64,000 bases of DNA from DAOTTW01 sp034437615 (GTDB lineage Bacteria > Chloroflexota > Anaerolineae > Aggregatilineales > Phototrophicaceae). The notes beneath the pieces are model-generated. The model made no database searches and was not told where the DNA came from. It saw only the letters and a program-made list of their open reading frames with translations. Shown one piece after another: positions 8,402 to 16,286 of the stretch. The stretch is from the NCBI GenBank assembly GCA_034437615.1, contig DAOTTW010000084.1, positions 1 to 64,000 on the forward strand. The letters are read 5' to 3'. Each line of letters starts with the position of its first letter. Position 1 is the stretch's first letter. Made by a program: the position numbers and the translations under genes.

Positions 8402-9427
8402 ATGCGGAGTTACTTTTTTCCCATTATCGCTTTCATCATCACCTTAATTGGTTTCACATTGCCAGTCCAAGCTCAAGACGCTGGCCCAATTTCCAGTGAG
8501 GCCATCAACGCCTATCCAGAGCCGAACGTACAACCATTGGCGGTGCAGGATTCCGTGCTGTATGACCGTGCATATCGTCAGGTAGAGGGTGGTTTGCAGG
8601 TGCATTCGGCCCCCGGTGGAACGCTCTCTAACGATTTAGGCAGTGGCTACACATTTGTAACACTGGCTGGCGCAGGCCAACAGGGTGCCTGGGCACAGAT
8701 TGGACCGGATCAGTGGGTGAACAGCAATGCGCTGACGGAAAACGTCACGATTTCACGCTACGCTGGCGTGCGCCTCCCGGCTGAAGGGCTACCTTATACG
8801 ATGGCATGGACGTTGCGACATTTACGTCCATCAACCACACCCGGCGGTGAGCCATCACAAGATAACCCGTTTTTGTATCGTTACAGCCGGGTTAACCTGT
8901 ACAGCTATGTTGAGGTAGATGGCAAGCGCTGGTATCAGGTCGGCGTAGATCAGTGGATCCACCAGTACAACGTCGCCAAAATAGCTCCTGTGGCTAGGCC
9001 TGCTGACATCACGACAGCGAAATGGGTCAGCGTTGACTTGTACGAGCAAGTTTTGATCGCATACGAAGGCGATACACCAGTTTTCGCGACGCTGGTCTCG
9101 TCCGGCTTACCTGCATGGTCTACGCGGGAGGGCGTTTTTAATGTCTATGTGCGCTATGAGCGCACGTTGATGAGCGGCGCTTACAACAACCCCGATTTTT
9201 ACTATCTGCAAGAGGTGCCCTGGACGATGTACTTTGATGGTGATATCGGCTTGCATGGGACGTATTGGCATGATGGTTTTGGCTATCGGCAGAGCCATGG
9301 CTGTGTGAATTTGTCGATCACCGATGCAAAGTGGTTGTTCGAGTGGTCGTCTGATGTGCGCGATTTCAGCGTTGAAAACCCGGTTGATCTGGGTGTTTAC
9401 GTCCACAGTAGCGGCACTTACGAATAA
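8402..9427 (+). CDS. Exported L,D-transpeptidase (YkuD fold) with SH3-like N-terminal region
   Basis: A 341-residue exported enzyme expected to cross-link or modify peptidoglycan. The signal peptide (MRSYFFPIIAFIITLIGF..., cut near VQA-QDA) is followed by ~170 residues with SH3-like strands and then a YkuD domain with HGTYWHD and the active-site motif SHGCVNLS; the nucleophile is Cys301 counted from this start. The ATG at 8402 is preceded by AGGAG at a good distance; an upstream GTG at 8378 is in frame but would lengthen the signal peptide with no better site. The SH3-like part probably positions the enzyme on the wall. It is divergent from the multi-SH3b gene and followed by the yhhQ leader. 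Confidence 0.92.
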   Translation: MRSYFFPIIAFIITLIGFTLPVQAQDAGPISSEAINAYPEPNVQPLAVQDSVLYDRAYRQVEGGLQVHSAPGGTLSNDLGSGYTFVTLAGAGQQGAWAQIGPDQWVNSNALTENVTISRYAGVRLPAEGLPYTMAWTLRHLRPSTTPGGEPSQDNPFLYRYSRVNLYSYVEVDGKRWYQVGVDQWIHQYNVAKIAPVARPADITTAKWVSVDLYEQVLIAYEGDTPVFATLVSSGLPAWSTREGVFNVYVRYERTLMSGAYNNPDFYYLQEVPWTMYFDGDIGLHGTYWHDGFGYRQSHGCVNLSITDAKWLFEWSSDVRDFSVENPVDLGVYVHSSGTYE

Positions 9428-9583
9428 ATGGATCAGCATCAACCCGCATGAGCGAGTTGTGGTTGCTTCTGAGGGTGGTCGGCCCATGTTTTGCAAGCTA
9501 ATGTGCAGTTCGCATATTTTCATGAGGCCGCACTAAGACTTCTTGTGTGGCCTTGCATTATGGCGAGTGCTGGCTTGTTTTGC

Positions 9584-9641
9584 CGTAGCTCTTGGCTATA
9601 GTTGGGCGCTACGTTGCCCCTCTACCTGGGGCTGATGGCAA
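9584..9641 (+). promoter_or_regulatory. Structured leader of the yhhQ-like gene, with competing hairpins over the ribosome binding site
   Basis: Three complementary pairs lie in the 65 bases before the start: CGTAGC/GCTACG (9584-9589 with 9608-9613), GCCCC/GGGGC (9616-9620 with 9628-9632), and TTGCC/GGCAA (9614-9618 with 9637-9641). The last two cannot form together, and the last covers the start of the AAGGAAAG ribosome binding site. This is the layout of a translational switch. YhhQ-family genes are known in other bacteria to sit behind preQ1 riboswitches, but I could not match this leader to a preQ1 consensus. Confidence 0.35.
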
Positions 9642-9647
9642 GGAAAG

Positions 9648-10388
9648 ATGATGAACAGCCAAACTGATAAAAACAAACGCAGGCCGTATCGCTATTTTGA
9701 TTTTGTGATGGGCCTGTTTGTAACGGTCTTGCTGCTGAGTAATATCATGAGCAGCGCAAAGATCATTGATCTGGGTCTTCAGCTTGGTCCGCTTGCACTG
9801 TCGTTCGATGCTGGAACGCTGGTGTTCCCAATTTCGTATATCTTCGGTGACATTCTGACAGAGGTGTACGGCTACAAGCGTTCCCGACGTGTAATCTGGA
9901 TGGGCTTCTTTGCTCTGCTATTGATGGCTTTTTTCATCTGGTTCGCAGGTATTTTGCCGGGTGAAAGTGCCTGGGAGGGTTACGCAGGCCAGAGCGCCTA
10001 TGATGCAATTCTTGGTGGCGTGAGCGGTCTCGCAGTGGCTAGCTTGGTTGGTTACTGGATGGGTGAATTCAGCAACAGCTTTGTGCTGGCAAAGATGAAA
10101 ATCGCCACGAAGGGCCGCTGGGTGTGGTCGCGGACCATAGGCAGCACGCTCGTTGGCCAGGGGATTGACACGCTGGTCTTCTTCGTAATCGCCACGTTGC
10201 TTGGTGTGTTCCCGCCTGCAATTTTCGCCTCTCTGGTCGTAACGAATTACATTTTGAAAGTCGGCATCGAGGTCATCTTAACCCCGATAACGCTAGGGGT
10301 CGTGCGTTGGTTGAAACGCGCTGAGAGCGAAGACTATTACGACAACGACACACGCTTCAATCCATTTCGTCTGGAGTTGGACGCATGA
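9648..10388 (+). CDS. yhhQ: YhhQ/VUT-family queuosine precursor transporter
   Basis: A 246-residue polytopic inner-membrane protein of the YhhQ (VUT, DUF165) family, which imports queuosine precursors such as preQ0 for tRNA modification. Family segments are LLLSNIMSSAKI near residue 28, FPISYIFGDILTEVYGYKRSRRVIW near 57-80, and ATKGRWVWSRTIGSTLVGQGIDTLVFF near 149-177; about six membrane helices are visible. Two adjacent ATGs (9648, 9651) follow AAGGAAAG; either may be used. No other queuosine gene is nearby. Precursor identity is inferred from the family. Confidence 0.9.
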   Translation: MMNSQTDKNKRRPYRYFDFVMGLFVTVLLLSNIMSSAKIIDLGLQLGPLALSFDAGTLVFPISYIFGDILTEVYGYKRSRRVIWMGFFALLLMAFFIWFAGILPGESAWEGYAGQSAYDAILGGVSGLAVASLVGYWMGEFSNSFVLAKMKIATKGRWVWSRTIGSTLVGQGIDTLVFFVIATLLGVFPPAIFASLVVTNYILKVGIEVILTPITLGVVRWLKRAESEDYYDNDTRFNPFRLELDA

Positions 10389-10435
10389 TACTCACGGGAC
10401 GCTGACAAGGTTCATATTAAAAATGGGGTAAATTT

Positions 10436-10492
10436 CGCCTAAAGTTTCGTTTTTCGCTAGCAAATTAGGCCAATGTCGCTAAACTTTAGGCG
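10436..10492. repeat. 12-bp perfect inverted repeat in an intergenic region
   Basis: CGCCTAAAGTTT (10436-10447) and its exact complement AAACTTTAGGCG (10481-10492) flank a 33-bp centre that contains the palindrome GCTAGC (10456-10461). The element lies 47 bp past the yhhQ stop and 107 bp before the next start. No T tract follows on either strand, so it is not a standard terminator. It could be a long hairpin in the RNA or a split operator. Confidence 0.6.
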
Positions 10493-10598
10493 TTTGTGTT
10501 GCGTGCATCGTGTACGCGGCTTTCCAACAATGTTATCCCACTGCGCCAAGCAGCTTCGGGACCTTTGGAGAGGTTAAAGGCAGAAGGCAGAAGGCAGG

Positions 10599-10877
10599 AT
10601 GAACAGCATGTCTGGTAACGAGCTTAACGATATCACACTACAGACGACGAAGCGCCGTCGCAAAAAGTCGCGCAATCAGCAGAAGCCCAATTTTGTGCCA
10701 GCCGATATGTACCTTGAAGATGCACTCGATGAATTAGAGCTTGAGTTTGAGGGCGAAGATGAATTGCTCTCGCGGAAGAAGGGCCAACGCCCAAAACCGG
10801 GGATTGATCCGGTCAAATATCATCGCACGCGCAAAACAGGCAAAAAGCGCCGCCCCTCCCAAGACGACTTTGAATAG
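10599..10877 (+). CDS. Small highly charged protein of unknown function
   Basis: A 92-residue protein with a basic N-terminal patch (KRRRKKSRNQQK), an acidic middle (LEDALDELELEFEGEDE) and a basic tail (RTRKTGKKRRP). There is no hydrophobic segment, so it should be cytoplasmic; the charge pattern fits a nucleic acid or ribosome binder but I see no known domain. A short GCAGAAGGCAGAAGGCAGG run precedes the ATG and supplies a weak ribosome binding site; a second ATG at 10608 is equally possible. Coding is supported by the lack of stops and the biased composition, not by homology. Confidence 0.55.
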   Translation: MNSMSGNELNDITLQTTKRRRKKSRNQQKPNFVPADMYLEDALDELELEFEGEDELLSRKKGQRPKPGIDPVKYHRTRKTGKKRRPSQDDFE

Positions 10878-11051
10878 GATGCCTACAGCATCCACATAGG
10901 CCAACAGTAGGGGCATCAGACTGCGTGAGAGCTGGTCTTGCTGGTGTCCCTGCGTACACACATCGCTTACCCTGCGTGAAGTCGCACAGGCTGAAAAGTG
11001 TGTCACAATAGCATTGTGTCCGTATTGCATATGCATTTAAGGAGTTTCACA

Positions 11052-11777
11052 ATGCATCGTACCACAATGTTTCTCATCGCGCTGTTCATATTGGTGATGC
11101 CGATAATCGTCGCTGCACAAGATGATGCCAGTGACGATGCGCCAACTTTCGGCCTTGTGTCGGTCAATGCTGCGGATGTGCGCACAGGACCGGATTTTGC
11201 CTATCCAACCATCGCTCGCTTAGAACGCAATGCCTCTGTTGTAATTATCGGCAGAGCAGGTGATTTTTTCCGTCGCTGGGATGGCCGCCAGTGGTTGCAG
11301 ATCGAGCTAGGTGACCAGCGCCCCTGGATTTATGCGCGGTTGCTGCGTACTAGCGTGCCGTTTAACTCGATATTCCCGACTGGGCGCATTCTGCCGCGTA
11401 ACGCGAACGGGCGTGTGCCAGAAGAATTTGATCTATCTGTGGATGTTTGCCAGCAATGGCAGGGTGGTTTCACGCAGAGTGGTGATTTCACCGCAGGAGA
11501 TAGTGCGATTACGGTTACATATCCGGGGTTGCAGGGCGCGAATGTCTACAGCGTGATTACAATCTCACCTTCTGGCTTGCGTAACGCATTTGACAGCGAA
11601 ACGACGACTGCACAAATTTTGCTGGAAGATTTACCCACCGAAACAGGCGAGTATACCTGGCGTGTTGCGCCTTACTGGACGAACTCGACATCTCGTTCAC
11701 GTTGGCAGCAGGTATGTTTGCTACGCACAGGTGGTACATTCATCAAGCCGGAGACGCCAGCACAAGCTGGGGAATAG
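11052..11777 (+). CDS. Exported SH3b protein with C-terminal beta domain
   Basis: A 241-residue exported protein. The signal peptide (MHRTTMFLIALFILVMPIIVAAQ) is followed by an acidic spacer, one SH3b domain (AADVRTGPDFAYPTIARL ... WIYARLL, ~35-105), and a C-terminal domain whose pattern (EYTWRVAPYW, two cysteines) recalls a fibronectin type III-like beta sandwich. AAGGAG lies 7 bases before the ATG at 11052, which fixes this start although the frame is open upstream. The gene converges on the exported operon and shares a bidirectional terminator with it. The ligand is unknown. Confidence 0.82.
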   Translation: MHRTTMFLIALFILVMPIIVAAQDDASDDAPTFGLVSVNAADVRTGPDFAYPTIARLERNASVVIIGRAGDFFRRWDGRQWLQIELGDQRPWIYARLLRTSVPFNSIFPTGRILPRNANGRVPEEFDLSVDVCQQWQGGFTQSGDFTAGDSAITVTYPGLQGANVYSVITISPSGLRNAFDSETTTAQILLEDLPTETGEYTWRVAPYWTNSTSRSRWQQVCLLRTGGTFIKPETPAQAGE

Positions 11778-11786
11778 GGTCGTAAA

Positions 11787-11825
11787 ATAGCGAGCAGGGG
11801 GCAATCAGCGCCCCTTATTTGCTAT
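11787..11825. terminator. Bidirectional terminator between convergent exported genes
   Basis: An inner stem GGGGC/GCCCC (11798-11802 with 11810-11814), extended by AG/TT, lies inside an outer pairing ATAGC/GCTAT (11787-11791 with 11821-11825). The plus strand reads into TTATTT after the inner stem and the minus strand into ATTTTA after the outer one. It lies 10 bp past the plus-strand stop and touches the minus-strand stop. Confidence 0.7.
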
Positions 11826-12838
11826 CTAATAATGGCTTCTGTGCTGTCCAACGCACGCAAGGAGGCTTCGTAGATGAGGGTGGCGTTAATGGCATCGTTG
11901 CGGGCCTGTAACACACGATCCGGCAGGAGCGCACCGCAATCTCGCAGAGCATCAACAGACGCATCTAAAAACGTTGTGGCCTCCTCGATGCGCGGCACAT
12001 AGCGGCGCAGTTCCGGCAATTCGCGCACATCCTCATTACTCAGTGCAAACGGGTCGGAGATGAAGTTAGGCGGTTCGCAGGGCATAGCCTCGCCCCGATA
12101 AACTTGCCGCCAAAATGATGTTAACGTTTGTGCCACAGCAAGACGCGGGTTGATGTAAATGCGCAGTCGTTCGATTTGTGCAAGCTGTACTTCCGGTGGA
12201 ATGACGGGCACAAGTGCTGCGAGGCTGTTATCGAATTCGATAGGCGCTATCGGAATCGCTTCGACATTGGGCAATTCGCGACCTGCGAAGGCTGCAATCC
12301 AACCCACTTGACCCAGGTAATTGATGCGGAACCACTCGCTTGTGGGGTCACGGTCTAAGATCGGCACAGTGACGCCAAACGGTAACGACGTAATGCGCTC
12401 ACTGGTGTTGATTGGCTCCGCACGCACAACGACGCTTTCCAGGATAAAAATTGCAAAGCCTGTATCGGTTTGCAGCGGTGTCTCACCCACCAGCCCGGTT
12501 TCTAAATCCGTTAATGGCAAGAATTCACGCCGGAAATCGGTAGAACCCAGACGCGCCGCAATCCAACCGAGGTTTGTCATGCGTCCAGGGCGCTTGACCT
12601 CTAGCCATGTGCCGTCGAGGTTACGCCCGACAGCGATAAGTCGTTCATCCTCAAAAATTGAGGCCACTGCTTCGGCATCGCGGGTCGGTGCCAAACGTAC
12701 AAAAGCGCTATCGACATCTAACGTAAAGATGAAGTCATCCTCGTTGCGTGTTTGCTCAAAAGACGTCTCTTGTGCGGCGACCAGAATAGCCCCCAGGTAC
12801 AATAGCAACAGCATCATGGACAGTTTGCGTACTGTCAT
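11822..12838 (-). CDS. Exported SH3b protein with helical C-terminal domain (last gene of operon)
   Basis: A 338-residue exported protein: signal peptide (MTVRKLSMMLLLLYLGAILVAAQ), two SH3b-like domains (FVRLAPTRDAEAVASIF ... LGWIAARL and VVVRAEPINTSERITSL ... VGWIAAF), then a ~140-residue largely helical domain. The mature protein has only two cysteines (PCEPP and DCGAL), both in the helical domain and probably disulfide-bonded. Architecture and cysteine placement match the gene at 16287-17285, so the two are paralogues. The ATG overlaps the TGA of the peptide-binding protein gene (ATGA), and GGAGAG lies 5 bases upstream, so translation is coupled. Confidence 0.82.
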   Translation of the reverse strand: MTVRKLSMMLLLLYLGAILVAAQETSFEQTRNEDDFIFTLDVDSAFVRLAPTRDAEAVASIFEDERLIAVGRNLDGTWLEVKRPGRMTNLGWIAARLGSTDFRREFLPLTDLETGLVGETPLQTDTGFAIFILESVVVRAEPINTSERITSLPFGVTVPILDRDPTSEWFRINYLGQVGWIAAFAGRELPNVEAIPIAPIEFDNSLAALVPVIPPEVQLAQIERLRIYINPRLAVAQTLTSFWRQVYRGEAMPCEPPNFISDPFALSNEDVRELPELRRYVPRIEEATTFLDASVDALRDCGALLPDRVLQARNDAINATLIYEASLRALDSTEAIIR

Positions 12839-14625
12839 CGGTCTCTCCTGTCCGGGTTGATGATCCATTCATCCGCACTTGCGAATGCCATGTAGGGTAA
12901 CGGCTGGAAGCCCATTATTTCACCCGAGGCGACTATCATGCGCTCAGGGGTGTAAAGCCAGAGGTACGCTTGATCCTGCTGTAGCACCGCCTGCGCCTGA
13001 TGGTATAGCTCAGCGCGTTGTGCGTAATCACACCCCGGCAGTGTGTCCGCCCGTGCCAGTAAGTCATCAACCTGTGGGTTGTAATACGAGGTATGATTAG
13101 TCGTCGTGTTGGGATCAATCAGAATATCGGCTGAAGATGCAAACAATTGAGATAGTCGTGGTTCGATGGGGTAGGCGTAGCTATTACTCGTCAGATAGGC
13201 ATCAAAGCGTTGATTGCTCACTTCGGATAACAATTCGCCCGGCGATAGGGCAACAGGTGCAATATCCACACCGACGCTGATAAGCTGCTGTTTCAGTAGA
13301 TCGACTGTGATGTCGCGCTGTCGCCCTGCGGATGTGTCATAGAGCAAGGTGAACGATAGGCGGCTGCCATCAGGTGCGGATTCACAAGCGATGCAGGTGC
13401 GGGCGCTGTTAGGTGTAAGGGCGCGCCAGCCAGCAGCTTCCAGTATTCGGGCGGCTTCTGCTGGATCGTAGCTTAGGGGCGTTAGATCGGCGTTGTGTGC
13501 CCAGGATGCCGGAGATGATGCTGATGCGATAGGTTGACCGTAGCCATAAACAGCGGTTTCGATAATTGTCTCGACATCAATAGCCAATTGCAGCGCCCGC
13601 CGTACCTCTAAGGAGCCAAAGATCGGGTGATTGCCCTGGTCGATGCGTCCATTTTCTGTATCTCTGTCTGTATTTTTATCATATGCAGGCTGTGGGTCGC
13701 GTGGGTTTGCGAGGTTCAGTGCAATGTAATCCCAGGTGGCGCTAGGATAGGTGTAGACCTGTACGCCCGGCAATATTTCCAGGTTGCGCCTCTGGTCAAA
13801 CGGCGGATTAAGCAGCAGATTGAGTTGTCCATTTAGAAAGCGCTCCACTGCCGCGCTTTGTCCAATGTTGCTGACATACTCTAACGCGAGGTCACCCTGA
13901 CGTAAGCGTATAAATTGATTTTCGCGGATGTCTGTAACAGAAAACATGCCATACGTTACAGACAGGGTGTTGTTGAAAGGATGCTCTCGAACATAGCTGA
14001 GATTGAGCGCATTATTGTCTTGGTAGCGCTCGAACTGTGCGACATAATCCATACCCAGGCTGAACGTCGGCAGATTGACGGCGAAATCCGCATTGAATAC
14101 ATGGGATGGCAACACAGGAAAATCAAGCGCGTTCAGTGCTGCGCAATCAGCCTGTGAGAATGTCACGACGACTGTGGTCGCGTCCATCGGCAGCAAGGCT
14201 TGAACCTTCGCAAGCCTGCTAAATACTGGTGATGCGGGGTTGTTTATCGCCAATAAATAAGCGAAGAAAACATCGTAGGCGGTGATCTGTGTGCCATCGC
14301 TCCAATGAGCGTCATCGCGCAAAAACAAGGTATATGTAAGGCCGTCAGCGGAGGCATCCCAAGAGCGTACAAGCGCACGATCAGCCATCGCTGCATCTAT
14401 GCTATCTCGGACCAGTGTACCAGTGGCGTAATCGGTGGTGAAAAGCGACGGAAACAGCAAATCGGCCAATTCATCACAAACGGCAGTGTTGCACAGCAAC
14501 GGGTTCAGGCTCTGGTCTCTATCTGGATTGTTGATCCGCACGATACCACCTGTTGCATCCTGGGCCGAAGCTGTTGCAGGCGTCAGCACAAGTATCAGTA
14601 CCAGGAATACCATGTAACGTGTCAT
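12835..14625 (-). CDS. Exported family-5 extracellular solute (peptide)-binding protein
   Basis: A 596-residue protein of the OppA/DppA class (SBP_bac_5). A plain signal peptide (cut near ASA-QDA) has no lipobox. Family landmarks are INNPDRDQSLNPLL, the LAKSWD-like VRSWDASADGLTYTLFLRDDAHWSDG region near 85-112, TAYDVFFAYLLAINNP, and VRRALQLAIDVETII near 345, followed by the GYG.PIASASSP segment. It should bind peptides or similar solutes outside the membrane. No permease or ATPase of a peptide transporter lies in the window; instead the gene is inside an operon of SH3b, TPR and propeller proteins, with GGAGG before its start and a 6-bp gap to the TPR gene upstream. A wall-peptide sensor or binding role is possible but is inference. 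Confidence 0.88.
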   Translation of the reverse strand: MTRYMVFLVLILVLTPATASAQDATGGIVRINNPDRDQSLNPLLCNTAVCDELADLLFPSLFTTDYATGTLVRDSIDAAMADRALVRSWDASADGLTYTLFLRDDAHWSDGTQITAYDVFFAYLLAINNPASPVFSRLAKVQALLPMDATTVVVTFSQADCAALNALDFPVLPSHVFNADFAVNLPTFSLGMDYVAQFERYQDNNALNLSYVREHPFNNTLSVTYGMFSVTDIRENQFIRLRQGDLALEYVSNIGQSAAVERFLNGQLNLLLNPPFDQRRNLEILPGVQVYTYPSATWDYIALNLANPRDPQPAYDKNTDRDTENGRIDQGNHPIFGSLEVRRALQLAIDVETIIETAVYGYGQPIASASSPASWAHNADLTPLSYDPAEAARILEAAGWRALTPNSARTCIACESAPDGSRLSFTLLYDTSAGRQRDITVDLLKQQLISVGVDIAPVALSPGELLSEVSNQRFDAYLTSNSYAYPIEPRLSQLFASSADILIDPNTTTNHTSYYNPQVDDLLARADTLPGCDYAQRAELYHQAQAVLQQDQAYLWLYTPERMIVASGEIMGFQPLPYMAFASADEWIINPDRRDR

Positions 14626-14631
14626 CGTCTT

Positions 14632-15378
14632 TTAGCCTCCTGCACGTGCTGGTGTCGCAAAGTCTAGCCATGTCGAAAACGTCCCAAGCTGTGCACCTTC
14701 CTCGATACGACTCAAGATGTTTTCTGCGGAGATACCCGGCAAAACAGCCCCTTCCCCTGCAACCTCACGGTATTGCTGATAGCTCTCGGTCGCTTGTGCA
14801 GTATATACGGCACCCAGAGATGCATGTGGGGCTGCATAATCTGCATCTAACGCGATGGCTTGCTGTAGGTCTGTGATGGCCAGCTCATAGTTACCTTCGG
14901 CAGCATGGACGAGGCCACGATTGTGATAGGCGATTGCAAAATTTGGGTTTAGCGTGACCGCAAGTGTGAAATCTGTGAGTGCAAGGCCGAATGTGCCTTG
15001 ATTGAAATACAGCAAGCCCCGGTTGTTATAAGCCGTGATAGCGTTGCCATCCAGTTCTAGCGCACGGTTGTAGTCCTCAAGTGCCGGCGGGAAATTTAAC
15101 TGGATGGCGTAGGCGAAGCCCCGATTGATATATGCGGGCGCATAAGTCTCGTTGCGTTCGATAGCGCAGGTGTAAGCGACAATCGCATCTGTGTAATCGT
15201 TTTGCTCAAAATAGACATCGCCCAAGCCAACGAAAAACGTGTGTGTAGCCCTCTCTGGTGCGATTTCCAGGCAGGGGTCGCCATCCGATGACCTATCCTG
15301 GGCCAGCAGTGATGGGGCCAGCAAAATGCCGCCACCAACCAACAGCAGTAGCAAACTCAACTTAAATAGCGGTCGCAT
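14632..15378 (-). CDS. Exported TPR-repeat protein (paralogue 1)
   Basis: A 248-residue exported protein with a signal peptide (MRPLFKLSLLLLLVGGGILLAPSLLAQ) and four to five tetratricopeptide repeats (AYINRGFAYAIQLNFPPALEDYNRALEL, AYNNRGLLYFNQGTFGLALTDF, AYHNRGLVHAAEGNYELAITDL). Two cysteines, 35 residues apart at the start of the mature chain (DPCLE, AYTCA), match a pair 37 apart in the next TPR gene, so the two are paralogues with a likely common disulfide. It probably acts as a protein-binding scaffold outside the membrane. The gap to the gene upstream is 3 bp and to the gene downstream 6 bp. Confidence 0.85.
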   Translation of the reverse strand: MRPLFKLSLLLLLVGGGILLAPSLLAQDRSSDGDPCLEIAPERATHTFFVGLGDVYFEQNDYTDAIVAYTCAIERNETYAPAYINRGFAYAIQLNFPPALEDYNRALELDGNAITAYNNRGLLYFNQGTFGLALTDFTLAVTLNPNFAIAYHNRGLVHAAEGNYELAITDLQQAIALDADYAAPHASLGAVYTAQATESYQQYREVAGEGAVLPGISAENILSRIEEGAQLGTFSTWLDFATPARAGG

Positions 15379-15381
15379 GAG

Positions 15382-16215
15382 TTAATCCGTTTCAAATTGT
15401 GCGCTGAGTAGCCATGTACCATCGTCCAAACGCAGATCGAAGGTAAAGCGAGATTCCAGGGCACCGGCGGCGCTTTCGATACGACGATCCGCACTGGCGG
15501 GGCGCAGGCGCAGGTAATCGTCATAGTTATCGAGTGCCCGTGCTGAATAGATGACGCCGAGTAGCGCGTAAGGTTGTGCTGCGCGTGGGTCATATTCCGG
15601 GCGTGGGCGATCCGGTGCGCGGTTCGGGTCTTCTAAATCCTCCAGGGCATTTTCGATGCCGGAGATGGCAATAGCCTGTTCAAGGTCCGCAATGGCCGTT
15701 TCAAAATCATCGGTGAGTGCGAGAATAACTGCCCGGTTGCTAAGCGCGTCAATGTATTCGCCATTGATCTCGAGTGCGCGGTTCAGGTCTGCGATAGCCA
15801 GCTCGTACTCGCGCTGGGCATAGTAGACAATCGCTCGGTTGTTGTAGACATCTGCACGGTTTGGCGCTAATTCCAACGATGCAGAATAGTCTTCCAGCGC
15901 TTCTTCGTAAAGGCGTTGACGGGTGTAAGCGGTCGCACGGTTGAGCCATGCATTCAGGTAACTGGCGTCAATTTGCTCGATGATGCAGGAATAGCTGTCG
16001 ATGGCGCTGTTAACACGACCATTCTCGACATAGGCTGCACCCTGACCCATATAGTAGCCAATGCGTACATTCGCAGGGCTAGCTTCAAACGAATCACAGA
16101 TTAATTGATCCTCTGCTGCACTTTGGGCTAACGTGACAAGTGGTGAAGTCAACCCAATTAGCAGCAAGTTGATGAAGATCAGGGTAAGCAGGGGGTTTGC
16201 TTTTGGGTGTATCAT
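15382..16215 (-). CDS. Exported TPR-repeat protein (paralogue 2)
   Basis: A 277-residue exported protein. The start at 16215 has GGAGC about 8 bases upstream and begins a good signal peptide (MIHPKANPLLTLIFINLLLIGLT..., cut near TLA-QSA); the frame is open 21 codons further up but those residues break the signal. At least four tetratricopeptide repeats (AWLNRATAYTRQRLYEEALEDY, VYNNRAIVYYAQREYELAIADL, ALSNRAVILALTDDFETAIADL). Cysteines in DQLICDS and DSYSCII align with those of the downstream paralogue. The C-terminal ~60 residues after the repeats resemble the paralogue's tail (ALLGVIYSARALDNYDDYLRLR). Confidence 0.85.
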   Translation of the reverse strand: MIHPKANPLLTLIFINLLLIGLTSPLVTLAQSAAEDQLICDSFEASPANVRIGYYMGQGAAYVENGRVNSAIDSYSCIIEQIDASYLNAWLNRATAYTRQRLYEEALEDYSASLELAPNRADVYNNRAIVYYAQREYELAIADLNRALEINGEYIDALSNRAVILALTDDFETAIADLEQAIAISGIENALEDLEDPNRAPDRPRPEYDPRAAQPYALLGVIYSARALDNYDDYLRLRPASADRRIESAAGALESRFTFDLRLDDGTWLLSAQFETD

Positions 16216-16286
16216 CTGTTTTGCTCCGTATTGTGATGCTGATAAGTGGTTAAGCATATAAAGATCGACAAATTGCAAATAATGAA

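Noticed and set aside
12321..12860. Open plus-strand frame of 179 codons
   Set aside because: Antisense to the exported SH3b gene and its operon junction; Arg/Ser-rich shadow with no homology I recognise.
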